DNA from: Photorhabdus namnaonensis
Lineage (GTDB): Bacteria > Pseudomonadota > Gammaproteobacteria > Enterobacterales > Enterobacteriaceae
Direction: 5' to 3'
Length of the DNA: 64,000 nt
NCBI RefSeq assembly: GCF_001684335.1
Contig: NZ_LOIC01000072.1
Coordinates: 2,737-66,736 of the forward strand
The notes beneath the pieces were generated by a model, which saw only the letters and a program-made list of their open reading frames with translations, ran no database searches and was not told the DNA's origin. Shown here in pieces: positions 10,429 to 19,805 of this stretch (position 1 is the stretch's first letter; the number at the start of each line of letters is the position of its first letter). The translations under genes were made by a program, and so were the position numbers.

Positions 10429-11121
10429 TTAAAGAATCTGACGTATCTGATCCATAGTGACGGCGCCAATCCGTCCTAAATCTAACTTAGCGCCATCCGC
10501 GTCACGAGTTACACCATTCACCGTCGCGAACCTCAGCGGCTGAAACACTCTCTGCTCACCTTGATAGCTGGCCGCAATGGTGATTCTATAAGCGCCATCT
10601 TCCGCTATAGCGCCATCTTCTTTTGTGCCATCCCAAGTGAAATTATGAACACCCGCTTCCAACGCACCGATATCAATTTGGCGTACAACCCCGCCTTGCT
10701 TATCAATAATGGTGACTTTCACACTATCCGCCGGTCTTGCCAGCTCAATACCAAATGGTGTCGTACTGACGCTCCCATTTTCTTTATTTGAACCCACCAG
10801 AATGGTATCCCCAGGGATCATCACGCCTCGTCCAATCAGAGCCGACGCCTGTACAGGCTGATTATTATTTATCTGACCGACAATAGACCCCAGTGTGGTA
10901 TTCAGCTTTTCGATCCCCGCTAGTGTGTTAATCTGCGCCAAATGGGAGGTCAGCTCATTGTTCTTCATCGGGTTAGTTGGGTCTTGATTTTTCATTTGCG
11001 CGACCAGCAATTTCATGAAGTTGCTATTTAGCTCTTCACTATTCTTTTTCTTGCTAGTCGACGCTGACTCCCCAGCAATCATGTTATCCAGAGATCCATT
11101 TACTGAACCGGTAATAGCCAT
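10429..11121 (-). CDS. flgD: Hook-capping (scaffold) protein FlgD
   Basis: 230 residues (E. coli 231). FlgD caps the growing hook and is discarded after assembly. The N-terminal segment NFMKLLVAQMKNQDPTNPM is the family hallmark, followed by a FlgD Ig-like fold with LIGRGVMIPGD and the FTWDGTKEDG motif. It is 12 bp downstream of flgC. Confidence 0.96.
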   Translation of the reverse strand: MAITGSVNGSLDNMIAGESASTSKKKNSEELNSNFMKLLVAQMKNQDPTNPMKNNELTSHLAQINTLAGIEKLNTTLGSIVGQINNNQPVQASALIGRGVMIPGDTILVGSNKENGSVSTTPFGIELARPADSVKVTIIDKQGGVVRQIDIGALEAGVHNFTWDGTKEDGAIAEDGAYRITIAASYQGEQRVFQPLRFATVNGVTRDADGAKLDLGRIGAVTMDQIRQIL

Positions 11122-11133
11122 GAGCCGCTCCTG

Positions 11134-11538
11134 TTATTGGCCTAACGTTAATGTTTTCAACATTATCGATTTAGTTGTATTAAGCACTTCAACGTTGGCT
11201 TGATAACTACGGGAAGCGGAAATGGTGTTAATCATCTCTCCGACCACATCAACGTTCGGCATCCGCACATAACCCTTCTCATCGGCCAACGGGTGTCCCG
11301 GTTGATACTCAAGGCGGAAAGGAGTGGGATCATCCACAATTTCACTGACCCGTACTCCCCCGGTTTCCTGCCCTGCCGGTGCGGCAACACGGAAAACCAC
11401 CTGTTTAGCCCGATATGGCTGACCATCAGGCCCCGCGACACTATCGGCATTTGCCATATTGCTGGCGCTGACATTTAATCGTTGGGATTGCGCTGATAAC
11501 GCCGAGCCGGCAATATCAAAAACACTGAGTAAAGACAT
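11134..11538 (-). CDS. flgC: Flagellar proximal rod protein FlgC
   Basis: 134 residues, exactly the usual length. Rod protein with N-terminal [16 protein letters not shown] and [10 protein letters not shown] and a C-terminal segment [19 protein letters not shown]. It is separated by 5 bp from flgB and probably translationally coupled. Confidence 0.96.
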   Translation of the reverse strand: MSLLSVFDIAGSALSAQSQRLNVSASNMANADSVAGPDGQPYRAKQVVFRVAAPAGQETGGVRVSEIVDDPTPFRLEYQPGHPLADEKGYVRMPNVDVVGEMINTISASRSYQANVEVLNTTKSIMLKTLTLGQ

Positions 11539-11543
11539 TGCTC

Positions 11544-11957
11544 TTATCCTTGTTGTAAGACAGACATCATGCTTTTAACCTGAGAGCTGGTCGCAGTCAG
11601 TTCAGCCTGATATTTCAAGCTGTTATCCATAAAATTACCGCGTTCCATATCCATATCCACCGTGTTGCCATCCATCGCCGCCTGATAAGGCACCCGATAC
11701 AGCAAATCCATCTCCATTCTCTTCTGAGGCTGAATAGGAATATGCCGATCGGATGTCAGCGTCAGCCCGATCCCGTTTCCGGTGACCCGACCGTGTGCAA
11801 TGGTTTTTTTCAGTTGAGTGGCGAAATCAATATCCCGCGCTTGATAACCGGGCGTATCCGCATTAGCGATGTTAGCGGACAATATTTCTTGCCGCCGTGA
11901 TCGCAATGACAGAGCTTCCTGCTGAAAATGAAAGGCTGCATCTAATTTATCGAGCAT
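11544..11957 (-). CDS. flgB: Flagellar proximal rod protein FlgB
   Basis: 137 residues (E. coli 138). First gene of the ten-gene flgB-L operon, divergent from flgA. It carries the rod-family motif [19 protein letters not shown] and a C-terminal helical segment. The start at 11957 has GAGGGAGGAAT directly upstream, a strong ribosome site. Confidence 0.96.
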   Translation of the reverse strand: MLDKLDAAFHFQQEALSLRSRRQEILSANIANADTPGYQARDIDFATQLKKTIAHGRVTGNGIGLTLTSDRHIPIQPQKRMEMDLLYRVPYQAAMDGNTVDMDMERGNFMDNSLKYQAELTATSSQVKSMMSVLQQG

Positions 11958-12014
11958 ATTCCTCCCTCTGATGTGACTGACCTGTGTTGTGAACCTTTAA
12001 TAGCGAATAGCGCT

Positions 12015-12030
12015 TTTCGCGATCGCGAAA
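12015..12030. repeat. 16-bp perfect palindrome in the flgB-flgA intergenic region
   Basis: TTTCGCGATCGCGAAA is a perfect inverted repeat 58 bp upstream of flgB. It may be an operator or cruciform-prone site for the divergent promoters. Only the symmetry is seen; no binding protein is identified. Confidence 0.5.
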
Positions 12031-12069
12031 TTCGCAGTAAACAGAATAAACGCAGAAGGAAAAGCCTAT

Positions 12070-12109
12070 CGGATGAATAGACGCTAATTGGATTGCTATT
12101 TATCCCATT
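12070..12109. promoter_or_regulatory. Candidate FlhD4C2 binding site between flgB and flgA
   Basis: TGCTATTTATCCCATT (12094-12109) agrees at 13 of 16 bases with the right half of the FlhDC box (CGCTATTTCTGCCATT). About ten bases before it, GGATGAATAGACG resembles the left half. The position, between the divergent flgB and flgA operons, is where FlhDC acts in E. coli and Salmonella. The left half is weak, so the assignment is tentative. Confidence 0.45.
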
Positions 12110-12188
12110 GACCGATATTCAATGCGGGTAAACTTACACGCGACTAAACAGCGGCGTATTGACCGACAGAAATAATGAGAGCGAGAAG

Positions 12189-12848
12189 ATGCAAGCTATA
12201 AACATTATCGGGCTGTTCGCATTTTTCTTTATCACTTCGATGGCATGGGGCAATAATTTACCCCAAGCCATAGAGCACTATTTCCAACAGATACATAGGG
12301 ATAATCATCACAAAGTTTCTATTAACATCAAAACCCCTGAACAACAATGGCCCCAATGTGAACGGCCAGAAATTCAACCCGCTATTAGTGGTCAAAACTG
12401 GGGAAATCTCTCTTTACCTGTTATCTGCCATCAACAACGCAAATTCATTCAAGTCGCTGTCAGTGTGACAGGAAATTATCTGGTTACCCGTCGTGTCCTC
12501 GCACGTAATGATATTTTGTCAGAGAAAGATTTTCAGGTCAGAAGCGGATTGCTGGAAAAACTCCCGCATGATCTGGTTATTAACAAAAATGAGATAAAAA
12601 ACAGTATCGCTATACGTAACATCCCGGCGGGGCAAGCGATAACGCATAATATGTTACGCCGCCCGTGGGTTGTACGGTCAGGCCAGAGTGTCGCGGTAGT
12701 TGTTCAGGGAAATGGCTTTCAGATACGGAACGAAGGGAAAGCTATTAATAACGCCGCTATTTCTGATAAAGTCAGGGTTCGAATGAATTCAGGGCATGTT
12801 ATAACCGGCCAGGCATTAGAAAACGGCAATGTAAAAATCATGTTATAA
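12189..12848 (+). CDS. flgA: P-ring assembly chaperone FlgA
   Basis: 219 residues from the ATG at 12189, the same length as E. coli FlgA. A TTG 30 bp upstream would add ten charged residues before the signal peptide and is unlikely; GCGAGAAG precedes the chosen ATG. A Sec signal peptide (INIIGLFAFFFITSMAWG) is followed by a variable region and the SAF-type domain (VTRRVLARNDILSEKDF, NIPAGQAITHNML). FlgA is a periplasmic chaperone that lets FlgI polymerise. It diverges from flgB and is followed by flgM and flgN. Confidence 0.94.
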   Translation: MQAINIIGLFAFFFITSMAWGNNLPQAIEHYFQQIHRDNHHKVSINIKTPEQQWPQCERPEIQPAISGQNWGNLSLPVICHQQRKFIQVAVSVTGNYLVTRRVLARNDILSEKDFQVRSGLLEKLPHDLVINKNEIKNSIAIRNIPAGQAITHNMLRRPWVVRSGQSVAVVVQGNGFQIRNEGKAINNAAISDKVRVRMNSGHVITGQALENGNVKIML

Positions 12849-12853
12849 GTCAC

Positions 12854-12880
12854 TAAAGTTTTCTTTCATTGTGCCGATAT
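12854..12880 (+). promoter_or_regulatory. FliA (sigma-28) class 3 promoter for flgMN
   Basis: TAAAGTTT, exactly 11 bases, then GCCGATAT: 15 of 16 matches to the sigma-28 consensus with correct spacing. It starts six bases after the flgA stop and 120 bp before flgM. This reproduces the enterobacterial feedback in which FliA drives its own anti-sigma factor. Confidence 0.88.
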
Positions 12881-12973
12881 AACCAGCAGAGCACGATTTG
12901 CAGGTATGCAAATGGCATGTAACCTGCTCCGATCCATAGGTGAACCTATGCCTGGCCATAAAGGATAATAATT

Positions 12974-13276
12974 ATGAGTATCGAACGCACTCACCCCTTA
13001 TTAGCTATCGCTGCTGTTCAACAGCGCCCCACTAATGAAAGCGCCCAAGGCACCCGCAAAACCTCCGGCGTTGCCTTACAAAGCAGCGATGCACAAGTAA
13101 AACTGAGCGAAGCACAAACAAAACTGGTTCAACCAAGCAGTCAGGATATCAATATCCAAAAGGTACAAAAGCTGAAAGAAGCGATTGCTCAAGGAACCTT
13201 AAAAATGAACAGCGGTAAAATCGCAGATGCTTTGCTCAAAGAAGCCGCCGAAAACTTTCAGTACGATAAGAAATAA
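12974..13276 (+). CDS. flgM: Anti-sigma-28 factor FlgM
   Basis: 100 residues (E. coli 97). FlgM binds and inhibits FliA until the hook is complete, then leaves through the flagellar export channel. The N-terminus MSIERTHPL and the C-terminal helical part (KVQKLKEAIAQGTLKMNSGKIADALL) are conserved FliA-binding features. AAAGGATAATAATT precedes the start. The gene has its own FliA promoter and is followed 11 bp later by flgN. Confidence 0.95.
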   Translation: MSIERTHPLLAIAAVQQRPTNESAQGTRKTSGVALQSSDAQVKLSEAQTKLVQPSSQDINIQKVQKLKEAIAQGTLKMNSGKIADALLKEAAENFQYDKK

Positions 13277-13287
13277 TTGAACCCGCT

Positions 13288-13728
13288 ATGGAAGAACTAC
13301 AACAATTACTCGAACAGCAAGTGACCTATTTGACCTCGCTGACCCAAACTATGGCGGAAGAACAGCGTATTTTGTGCGAGGGTTTTATTGAAGCACGAGA
13401 TTTGCACCAGATGACAGAACGAAAAAATTTTTTGTTATCTGCGCTTAGCCATTCAGAACAGCAACGTCTTAATTTGAGCAAAGCATTAAACATCATTGCG
13501 CCCTATGATAAGCAACCTTTGCTTGCCACATTATGGCAACAGATCGGCAAAGCGGTTACTCAGGTTCGTGATTTAAATACCCATAACGGCCTGCTATTAA
13601 CCCAACATCTTGAACTAAATAGCCAAGCTATCGCTTTTCTAAAAAGCCGCCATAGCCCTTCTCTTTATGGCTCAGACGGCCAAGCTGCCCGTCACTCCGC
13701 GCTTTCCGGCCATAGAGCTCAAGTTTAA
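13288..13728 (+). CDS. flgN: FlgK/FlgL export chaperone FlgN
   Basis: 146 residues (E. coli 138). A small, almost entirely helical, Glu/Gln/Leu-rich cytoplasmic protein directly downstream of flgM. That position and composition are typical of FlgN, which holds the hook-associated proteins FlgK and FlgL for export. Similarity at the motif level is modest, so position carries much of the assignment. A strong terminator follows. Confidence 0.9.
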   Translation: MEELQQLLEQQVTYLTSLTQTMAEEQRILCEGFIEARDLHQMTERKNFLLSALSHSEQQRLNLSKALNIIAPYDKQPLLATLWQQIGKAVTQVRDLNTHNGLLLTQHLELNSQAIAFLKSRHSPSLYGSDGQAARHSALSGHRAQV

Positions 13729-13734
13729 TTCAGC

Positions 13735-13768
13735 GCATTACCGCCCATTGCGGTAGTGCTGCTTTTTA
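13735..13768 (+). terminator. Rho-independent terminator after flgN
   Basis: GCATTACCGC / GCGGTAGTGC forms a ten-base stem (one G-U pair) with a five-base loop, followed by TGCTTTTTATT. It closes the flgAMN transcript. Confidence 0.85.
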
Positions 13769-14142
13769 TTGTTGATAACTCCCTTTATTGTTGATAGTTC
13801 CCTACTTTCATCCCACCTCCCGGTTATTTTCTGCTACCGACAATTAATTTCCTACCACATTGACAACTCAACGCCTCCCACAAGGTAATACTTTGGTGAA
13901 AATAATATAAGCAAAAAATATTCATAATAAAAACTATGAAATTTATGAAATATGTAGAAGCACCTACATTTGCAATAATATCAAATTAGACTGCTAATAT
14001 TTAATGTTTTTAATTTGGCAAATCAATTATAAATAAAACAATCCCTTAATACCATACACTTAAATTATGAGCCGTTTCATCGATATTTTTATAAGTGACC
14101 TCATAGGTGTTTTTATAATTTATCGTCTACGCTTTGAGAATA
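13769..14142. other. AT-rich intergenic gap
   Basis: About 370 bp between the flgN terminator and an ERIC element. No gene recognised. It marks the left border of the Tc toxin island. Confidence 0.5.
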
Positions 14143-14269
14143 TATACCCTATAGATTTCAAGATACATCGCAACGGCAAGGGAGCGAATCCCCGGGAGCA
14201 TAGATAACGATGTGACTGGGGTGAGTGAGAGCAACCAACAAAAAGGCAACTTGAAAGATAACGGGTATA
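14143..14269 (+). repeat. ERIC element (copy 1, 127 bp)
   Basis: Exactly 127 bp bounded by TATACCC and GGGTATA. It contains the diagnostic ERIC core segments GAGCGAATCCCCGGGAGC and GTGACTGGGGTGAG. ERIC is a non-coding, palindromic, probably mobile intergenic repeat of enterobacteria. It lies about 210 bp upstream of the TcB gene. A second copy in opposite orientation is at 54547-54673. Confidence 0.92.
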
Positions 14270-14478
14270 GACTATTAGCAAAACAACAATCGTGATTCAT
14301 TATAAATAATACAATATCAACTTAACTGTATTACTATAGGACATATTTACAACATTATAATTTTCAATGAAATATATAATTGCCTAAATGCCCGTGGTAC
14401 TTCCACTCAATGTTCATAACTATTTGTTTTAATAAACAAGTTATTTACTCATAACATTTACACTATGCAGAGAAAACT

Positions 14479-17400
14479 ATGACAGAACAAACGATCGATA
14501 CAATATCTATCACTGAGTTATCCTTACCAAAAGGAGGCGGTGCGCTAAAAGGGCTGGATGCAGAATTAAATTCTGCTGGTGTCAGTGGCATGGCGACTTT
14601 CACTATACCACTACCCATTTCATCCGGCAGAGGCTACGCGCCTTCATTGTCTTTGCAATACAGTAGTGGACAAGGGAATAGTGAATTCGGCGTCGGATGG
14701 CAGCTCCCTTTATTACGTATCAGCCGAAGAACACAAAAAGGGGTTCCTAATTATGGCCAGGAAATCGATAAAACAGGGAAAATTGATCAATTCGTTGGCC
14801 CTAATGGTGAACTATTAATATCAATAGAAGAAAAAATAAAGAAAGATATTATTAATCACGATGAAATTCCCATATCCTATAATATCACTCGTTATTGTTC
14901 ACGCTCGGAAGGTAACTTCTTACGATTTGAACATTATCAGTTAAATACAGAAGACGCAGGCCATTGGCTTATTTATTCTCCAGACGGGCAAATTCATTGT
15001 TTAGGTAAGACAGAAAAAGGCCGAATTTCCGACCCTGAAAATAAAAACAAAGTCGCCATCTGGTTATTAGAAGAGTCGTTATCTCCCACCGGAGAACATA
15101 TTGGCTATCACTATTTGGTTGAAGATGGTGAAGGACTACCAGAACCACTTCCAGAGTGGGAATTAGGAAGAAAACGTAACGCACAGCGTTATCTTAGCAA
15201 AATTACTTATGGCAATTTAGAACAACATGAATTCCTTTATCTGGCATCGTCATCTGTGTTACCTCAGGAGGGATGGCTCTTTACTTTGGTTCTCGACTAC
15301 GGAGAAAGAGGAACCAATTTCGATGAAGTTCCCCCCTTTGATATACCAGAAAACGGACAATGGTTAGTGAGATCAGATATTTTTTCTCGCTATGAATATG
15401 GTTTTGAGCTACGGACTTATCGCCTTTGTAGACAAGTGCTGATGTATCATCATTTTCCTGAACAATTAGGTGAAAATAATGTGCTAGTAAAACGCCTGTG
15501 GCTTGAATATGAAGATAACCCGGTATTAAGTACACTACGCAGCGTAACGGTAACAGGTTATGGAGAGCTGTCGTCTCAATCTCTTCCTCCTATAGAATTT
15601 AGTTATACACCATTTTCTCCAAACAATAATACTGGCTGGCAATCATTTAATTTACCGGATACAGATTTTGAAGGTGTATATAAAGGTCAAAAATTTCAAC
15701 TAGTTGATTTGTATAAAGATGGCGTTGCCGGGATCTTATATTTTAATGCGGGAGAATGGAAATACCGTTCACCAATACGTGATGTGACAGCCGATAATCC
15801 CGATGCTGTCACCTATTCCGATTGGGAAACATTACCGTTAATTCCGGGATTAAGGCCAGAAAATTCCTATCTCGCCGATATAAATAACGATTCTGAACTT
15901 GATTGGATTATCACATCGCCGGGATTGTCAGGCTTCTTTACTCATCAAAACCATAGCTGGTCAGAATTTACACCTTTTAATGCATTGCCGCTCGAATTCT
16001 TTTCCAGAGATATTCGTTTCGTTGATATTAATCATCGTGGTTTTAGTGATTTAGCGTTATTAGGCCCTATGTCAGTTCGCGTTTATCTCAATAGTGGCAA
16101 TGGATTTGAGGCAGGTGTTGATGCCTCTTTACCCGCAACAGCCGCTATTGGTAATTGGCGACACGATCATGCTAGTGTCGTCGCTTTTAGTGATGTTGCC
16201 GGCTCGGGTCAACAACATTGGATGAAGGTTAGTGAGGAAGGAGTTAGCTTTAGTCCAAATTTAGGAAACGGCCAATTTGGCCCTATTATTAAGCTTAGTG
16301 GGTTTAGTCCAGAAATACCGTTTAATCCTGAACGTATCTATTTAGCCGATATTAATGGCTCAGGAACTACCGACCTGATTTATGCTGATTCAGACAAACT
16401 TTATTTATATCTAAACCAAGCAGGGAATTCATATGGAGAACCTCATATTATTCCGCTGCCTGATGGGCTCCGCTATACAGATCTATTAAGTAAGCTACTG
16501 ATCGCAGACATAAGAGGAGTAGGTGTTCCCAGTTTAATATTAAGCGTTGTCGGAGACGATGGTTATTACCATCATTGGCGCTATGATTTCACCCCAGTTA
16601 AATCCTATTTACTGTCTTCTGTGAGTAATAATATGGGAGCTTATACCGAATGGGGATACCGTAGTTCCGCGCAATATTGGTTGGATGAAAAAAAGGAAAC
16701 ACCTGAAGCAATATCTCGTTTACCTATGCCGATATATGTCCAAGCATATTCATACGTAAAAGATGAAATTAGCGGTAATTCATTAAGCCAGTCTTATACT
16801 TATCGGCATGGAGTGTTTGATCAGAGTGAGCGAGAATTTCGTGGATTTGGTTATATATCAATCACTGAGTCAGCAATCGATCTCAGTAAGAATGACTCGC
16901 CAGATGATAAAAATACGCGCATTGATTCCTGGTATCATCTTGGTTATGAAGGTGATGATAATCATCTTATTAATTGCTGGCTTGGTGATGAAGAGGCTTT
17001 TACACCTGCGCCAATACAATTGACCTATTACGATGCAGAGAAACAGCAAGATATTATTTTAGAAAATCCAGACGAAGCTACGCTCAAAGGATTATATCGT
17101 GGCTTACAGGGGATGCTGATACGTAAAGAAATTTGGGATATCAATAACACTGCGCCGTTTAATGTACAAACTACTCGCCTACGTGCCAGATTAGTACAAC
17201 CCGTTGTTTACGATGATAATCGTAATAATAAGGTAATAAAAGAACCCGTGATTATGCCTGTAGAGTTAGAAAAAATAAACTATAACTATGAAGGAATAAC
17301 TAATGATCCCGTAATATCTCAACAGATTATGATACAGCAGGAAGAATATGGCGCGATATTGCATCAGGTAAGCATAAATTATCCACGCCGGGATAAGCCC

Positions 17401-19227
17401 CTAACGAATCCCTATCCTCCCCAATTTCCTGAAGAGGTTTGGCACAATAGCTACGATGAGCAACAGCAGACATTACATGTGCTTGAAGAACGATTTCAGT
17501 TTATTCATTTCGATGAACAAAATATTTGGCGGCTAAGTGTGCTTCAAGGAGAAAGACGAAATTATCTGACACCGGATCTTGCGGATATTCCACAAGGGCA
17601 AGGATTTAGTTTTGAAACAGTGACGGCGCCAGGAGGTATATTATCAGCGAACCGTCCCCGCCAATTTGCCGGACAAACCCAAATCCATTACGCTACTAAT
17701 GTACCAGAAGTTTTAGCTCTGATTGATCATATCGATATTGCCAAATTTGATGATGAAAGTTTATCTGCATTCAAAGACGTTATGAGTGAAACAGAACGCG
17801 ACAATTATCTGATTTCAGCCGGATATCACCAAAGTGAACGTATTTTACCGGTACAGGGAGTAGAACCTGAAACAAAAGTATGGGTTGCAGGTAATACATA
17901 TACAACATATGCAGAAAAGAGTGAATTAAAATTCTATCGACCATTGGCTCAACAAAAAAGTCTACTCAGTGGAGCAATTAACTATGAATATGATCAATTT
18001 ATCTGTGGCATTATAAAAACTCGTGACGCTGCCGAAAATATCACTACGGTTGAATATGATTATCGTTTTATGCAACCTTGGAAATTAATAGATTTAAATA
18101 ATAATTTTTTCGAAATTAAATTCAATGCATTAGGACGCATCATTACTAATAGTTTTTATGGGAAAGAAGGAGAACAGGGTGATGATGGTTCCTATATCAT
18201 CAGCGGGTTTTATCCAGTGAATGATTTTGTCTTACCTGACGGTCATGTTGCAGAGATGATTGAACACGCTTTGCAAAATAAAGAACAAATAGTTTCCCAA
18301 TATAGTGGCATTGAATGGTTTAGTTGGATGGGAAATGTCAGTAAAGAAAAGGTTGAAAATATTGTTATTGATAAGAAACCAATAAATGTAGCCAAGAATT
18401 TATGGGATTATTTACTTAACCGCCAATTTATCACTCCATCTGGAAATGTTCGCACCGAAGCCTATCGCTGGTTGGAAAGGCAAAAAATTTATGACTACGG
18501 AGATGCTTTACTTTCGTTATTTGGTAACAAAGATTGCTTGAAAAAGAAAGATATTCATCAAACTAAAACCCATTTGAATTTATCCAGTGAAGCACTCTGG
18601 TGGCGTTTAGTTAAAGCAAGAATTATCAGTGTCCAGGGAGAGATTCTTCTTCCTATATCCTGTTGGCAACAGGATGCTCAAAGTGATGGATGGGGAGGAA
18701 TAATGCGCAATGTGTTGGAAGAGGTTTCACAAACGCCGGTGCATGAAGCTAGCTTTATTGCTGACAACTATGCCCGACCTAAACGTGAACAACGTATTCG
18801 TATTACAGTTAGATTTAGTGATGGTTTCGGCCGCATATTACAAGCATCGGCGCTCAATGAACCTGGTTTATCTTATTTACTTGACCCATCAGGGGAATTA
18901 GTTTTGGACGATGAGAATAAACCAAAACAAAGCGAATCTGAACCTCGCTGGGCTGTCAGTGGACGAACTGAATATAACAATAAAGGATTAGTCAAACGTA
19001 CATATCAACCCTTTTTCCTCAACGACTGGCATTATATGTCCGATGCCAGTTTACGTATTAATCAGTATGCGGATAAATATGAATATGATGCTTTAGATAG
19101 AGAAATCAGAGTAGAAACAGCCAACCAGAAGTTACGAAGAACGTCTTACTTCCCCTGGTTCAATGTGCATGAAGATGAAAATGACACAGAACTAGAAATG
19201 GAGGAACAACGTAATAATATGAAATAG
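14479..19227 (+). CDS. Tc toxin complex B component (TcB; TcdB/TcaC/YenB-like)
   Basis: 1582 residues. TcB forms half of the hollow shell that holds the toxic C-terminal part of TcC and docks on the TcA pore through a beta-propeller. Seen in order: an SpvB-like N-terminus (LPKGGGALKGL, then SSGRGYAPSLSLQYSSG and FGVGWQL) over residues 10-300; FG-GAP/VCBS-like calcium-loop repeats such as YLADINNDSELDW, FVDINHRGFSDL and YLADINGSGTTDL over about 380-660; the TcdB middle domains to about 1050; and an Rhs-like C-terminus ending in the family's usual YFPWF...EDENDTE. It is about 100 residues longer than most TcB proteins I know, with an unusual stretch around 1240-1400. No tcC follows. Confidence 0.93.
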   Translation: MTEQTIDTISITELSLPKGGGALKGLDAELNSAGVSGMATFTIPLPISSGRGYAPSLSLQYSSGQGNSEFGVGWQLPLLRISRRTQKGVPNYGQEIDKTGKIDQFVGPNGELLISIEEKIKKDIINHDEIPISYNITRYCSRSEGNFLRFEHYQLNTEDAGHWLIYSPDGQIHCLGKTEKGRISDPENKNKVAIWLLEESLSPTGEHIGYHYLVEDGEGLPEPLPEWELGRKRNAQRYLSKITYGNLEQHEFLYLASSSVLPQEGWLFTLVLDYGERGTNFDEVPPFDIPENGQWLVRSDIFSRYEYGFELRTYRLCRQVLMYHHFPEQLGENNVLVKRLWLEYEDNPVLSTLRSVTVTGYGELSSQSLPPIEFSYTPFSPNNNTGWQSFNLPDTDFEGVYKGQKFQLVDLYKDGVAGILYFNAGEWKYRSPIRDVTADNPDAVTYSDWETLPLIPGLRPENSYLADINNDSELDWIITSPGLSGFFTHQNHSWSEFTPFNALPLEFFSRDIRFVDINHRGFSDLALLGPMSVRVYLNSGNGFEAGVDASLPATAAIGNWRHDHASVVAFSDVAGSGQQHWMKVSEEGVSFSPNLGNGQFGPIIKLSGFSPEIPFNPERIYLADINGSGTTDLIYADSDKLYLYLNQAGNSYGEPHIIPLPDGLRYTDLLSKLLIADIRGVGVPSLILSVVGDDGYYHHWRYDFTPVKSYLLSSVSNNMGAYTEWGYRSSAQYWLDEKKETPEAISRLPMPIYVQAYSYVKDEISGNSLSQSYTYRHGVFDQSEREFRGFGYISITESAIDLSKNDSPDDKNTRIDSWYHLGYEGDDNHLINCWLGDEEAFTPAPIQLTYYDAEKQQDIILENPDEATLKGLYRGLQGMLIRKEIWDINNTAPFNVQTTRLRARLVQPVVYDDNRNNKVIKEPVIMPVELEKINYNYEGITNDPVISQQIMIQQEEYGAILHQVSINYPRRDKPLTNPYPPQFPEEVWHNSYDEQQQTLHVLEERFQFIHFDEQNIWRLSVLQGERRNYLTPDLADIPQGQGFSFETVTAPGGILSANRPRQFAGQTQIHYATNVPEVLALIDHIDIAKFDDESLSAFKDVMSETERDNYLISAGYHQSERILPVQGVEPETKVWVAGNTYTTYAEKSELKFYRPLAQQKSLLSGAINYEYDQFICGIIKTRDAAENITTVEYDYRFMQPWKLIDLNNNFFEIKFNALGRIITNSFYGKEGEQGDDGSYIISGFYPVNDFVLPDGHVAEMIEHALQNKEQIVSQYSGIEWFSWMGNVSKEKVENIVIDKKPINVAKNLWDYLLNRQFITPSGNVRTEAYRWLERQKIYDYGDALLSLFGNKDCLKKKDIHQTKTHLNLSSEALWWRLVKARIISVQGEILLPISCWQQDAQSDGWGGIMRNVLEEVSQTPVHEASFIADNYARPKREQRIRITVRFSDGFGRILQASALNEPGLSYLLDPSGELVLDDENKPKQSESEPRWAVSGRTEYNNKGLVKRTYQPFFLNDWHYMSDASLRINQYADKYEYDALDREIRVETANQKLRRTSYFPWFNVHEDENDTELEMEEQRNNMK

Positions 19228-19805
19228 GTGATATTATTTCTTGAGAGTGTTGACAATATTCAATATGCTGTGGTGCGACACAGGGCTGTTCCTATGATTA
19301 TTTTAGCCAATAAATTAATCTGGGCGAAGAAGCTTGCTGTCTCACCACAATCTTTCCTCGTGTCTGTATATTAACAGTGACGTTAATGTACAAAACTCAG
19401 GTAATACTGTCGCTCGGATTTATTAAGCTATAGAATATAATGAATGAAAGAACACTTCACTCGCAATATATTATTTTTTCATTAAAAAATACGACCATTA
19501 ATATAAAAAAACAAGAGTCATCTACTTGTAATCTATATGTAAATAACTTTTCCAGAATGACACTATTTAATATCATTACAATATTTTTATTGATGAAATT
19601 ATTATTCCAACAATGGAGAATAAGTTTTTATTCAGTTAAACAATATAACAAAAATGTATATATCTGATTTCAAGCTAATAATTAATTTTTCACATGAGAA
19701 TTATTGATTAATTTCAGACATAAGCTACTGTTTATTGCATCTGCCTGAAATTTTAGCTGCTAAGACATACCATTGAAAAAACCTTACTTAGATAGAGGAT
19801 TATGT
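19228..19805. other. Intergenic gap between tcB and the first chitinase gene
   Basis: About 580 bp of AT-rich sequence. In related loci a tcC gene often follows tcB, but I found no convincing TcC N-terminus or Rhs remnant here in any frame. A 75-codon frame at 19440-19667 is low-complexity and probably chance. The region is long enough to carry a separate promoter for the chitinase-tcA genes. Confidence 0.5.

Noticed and set aside
15785..15800. GCCGATAA inside the TcB gene as a possible FliA promoter
   Set aside because: No TAAAGTTT-like -35 element 11 bases upstream and it lies within coding sequence.
19440..19667. A 75-codon frame between tcB and chitinase 1 that might be a tcC remnant
   Set aside because: Low-complexity AT-rich translation with no Rhs or TcC motif.
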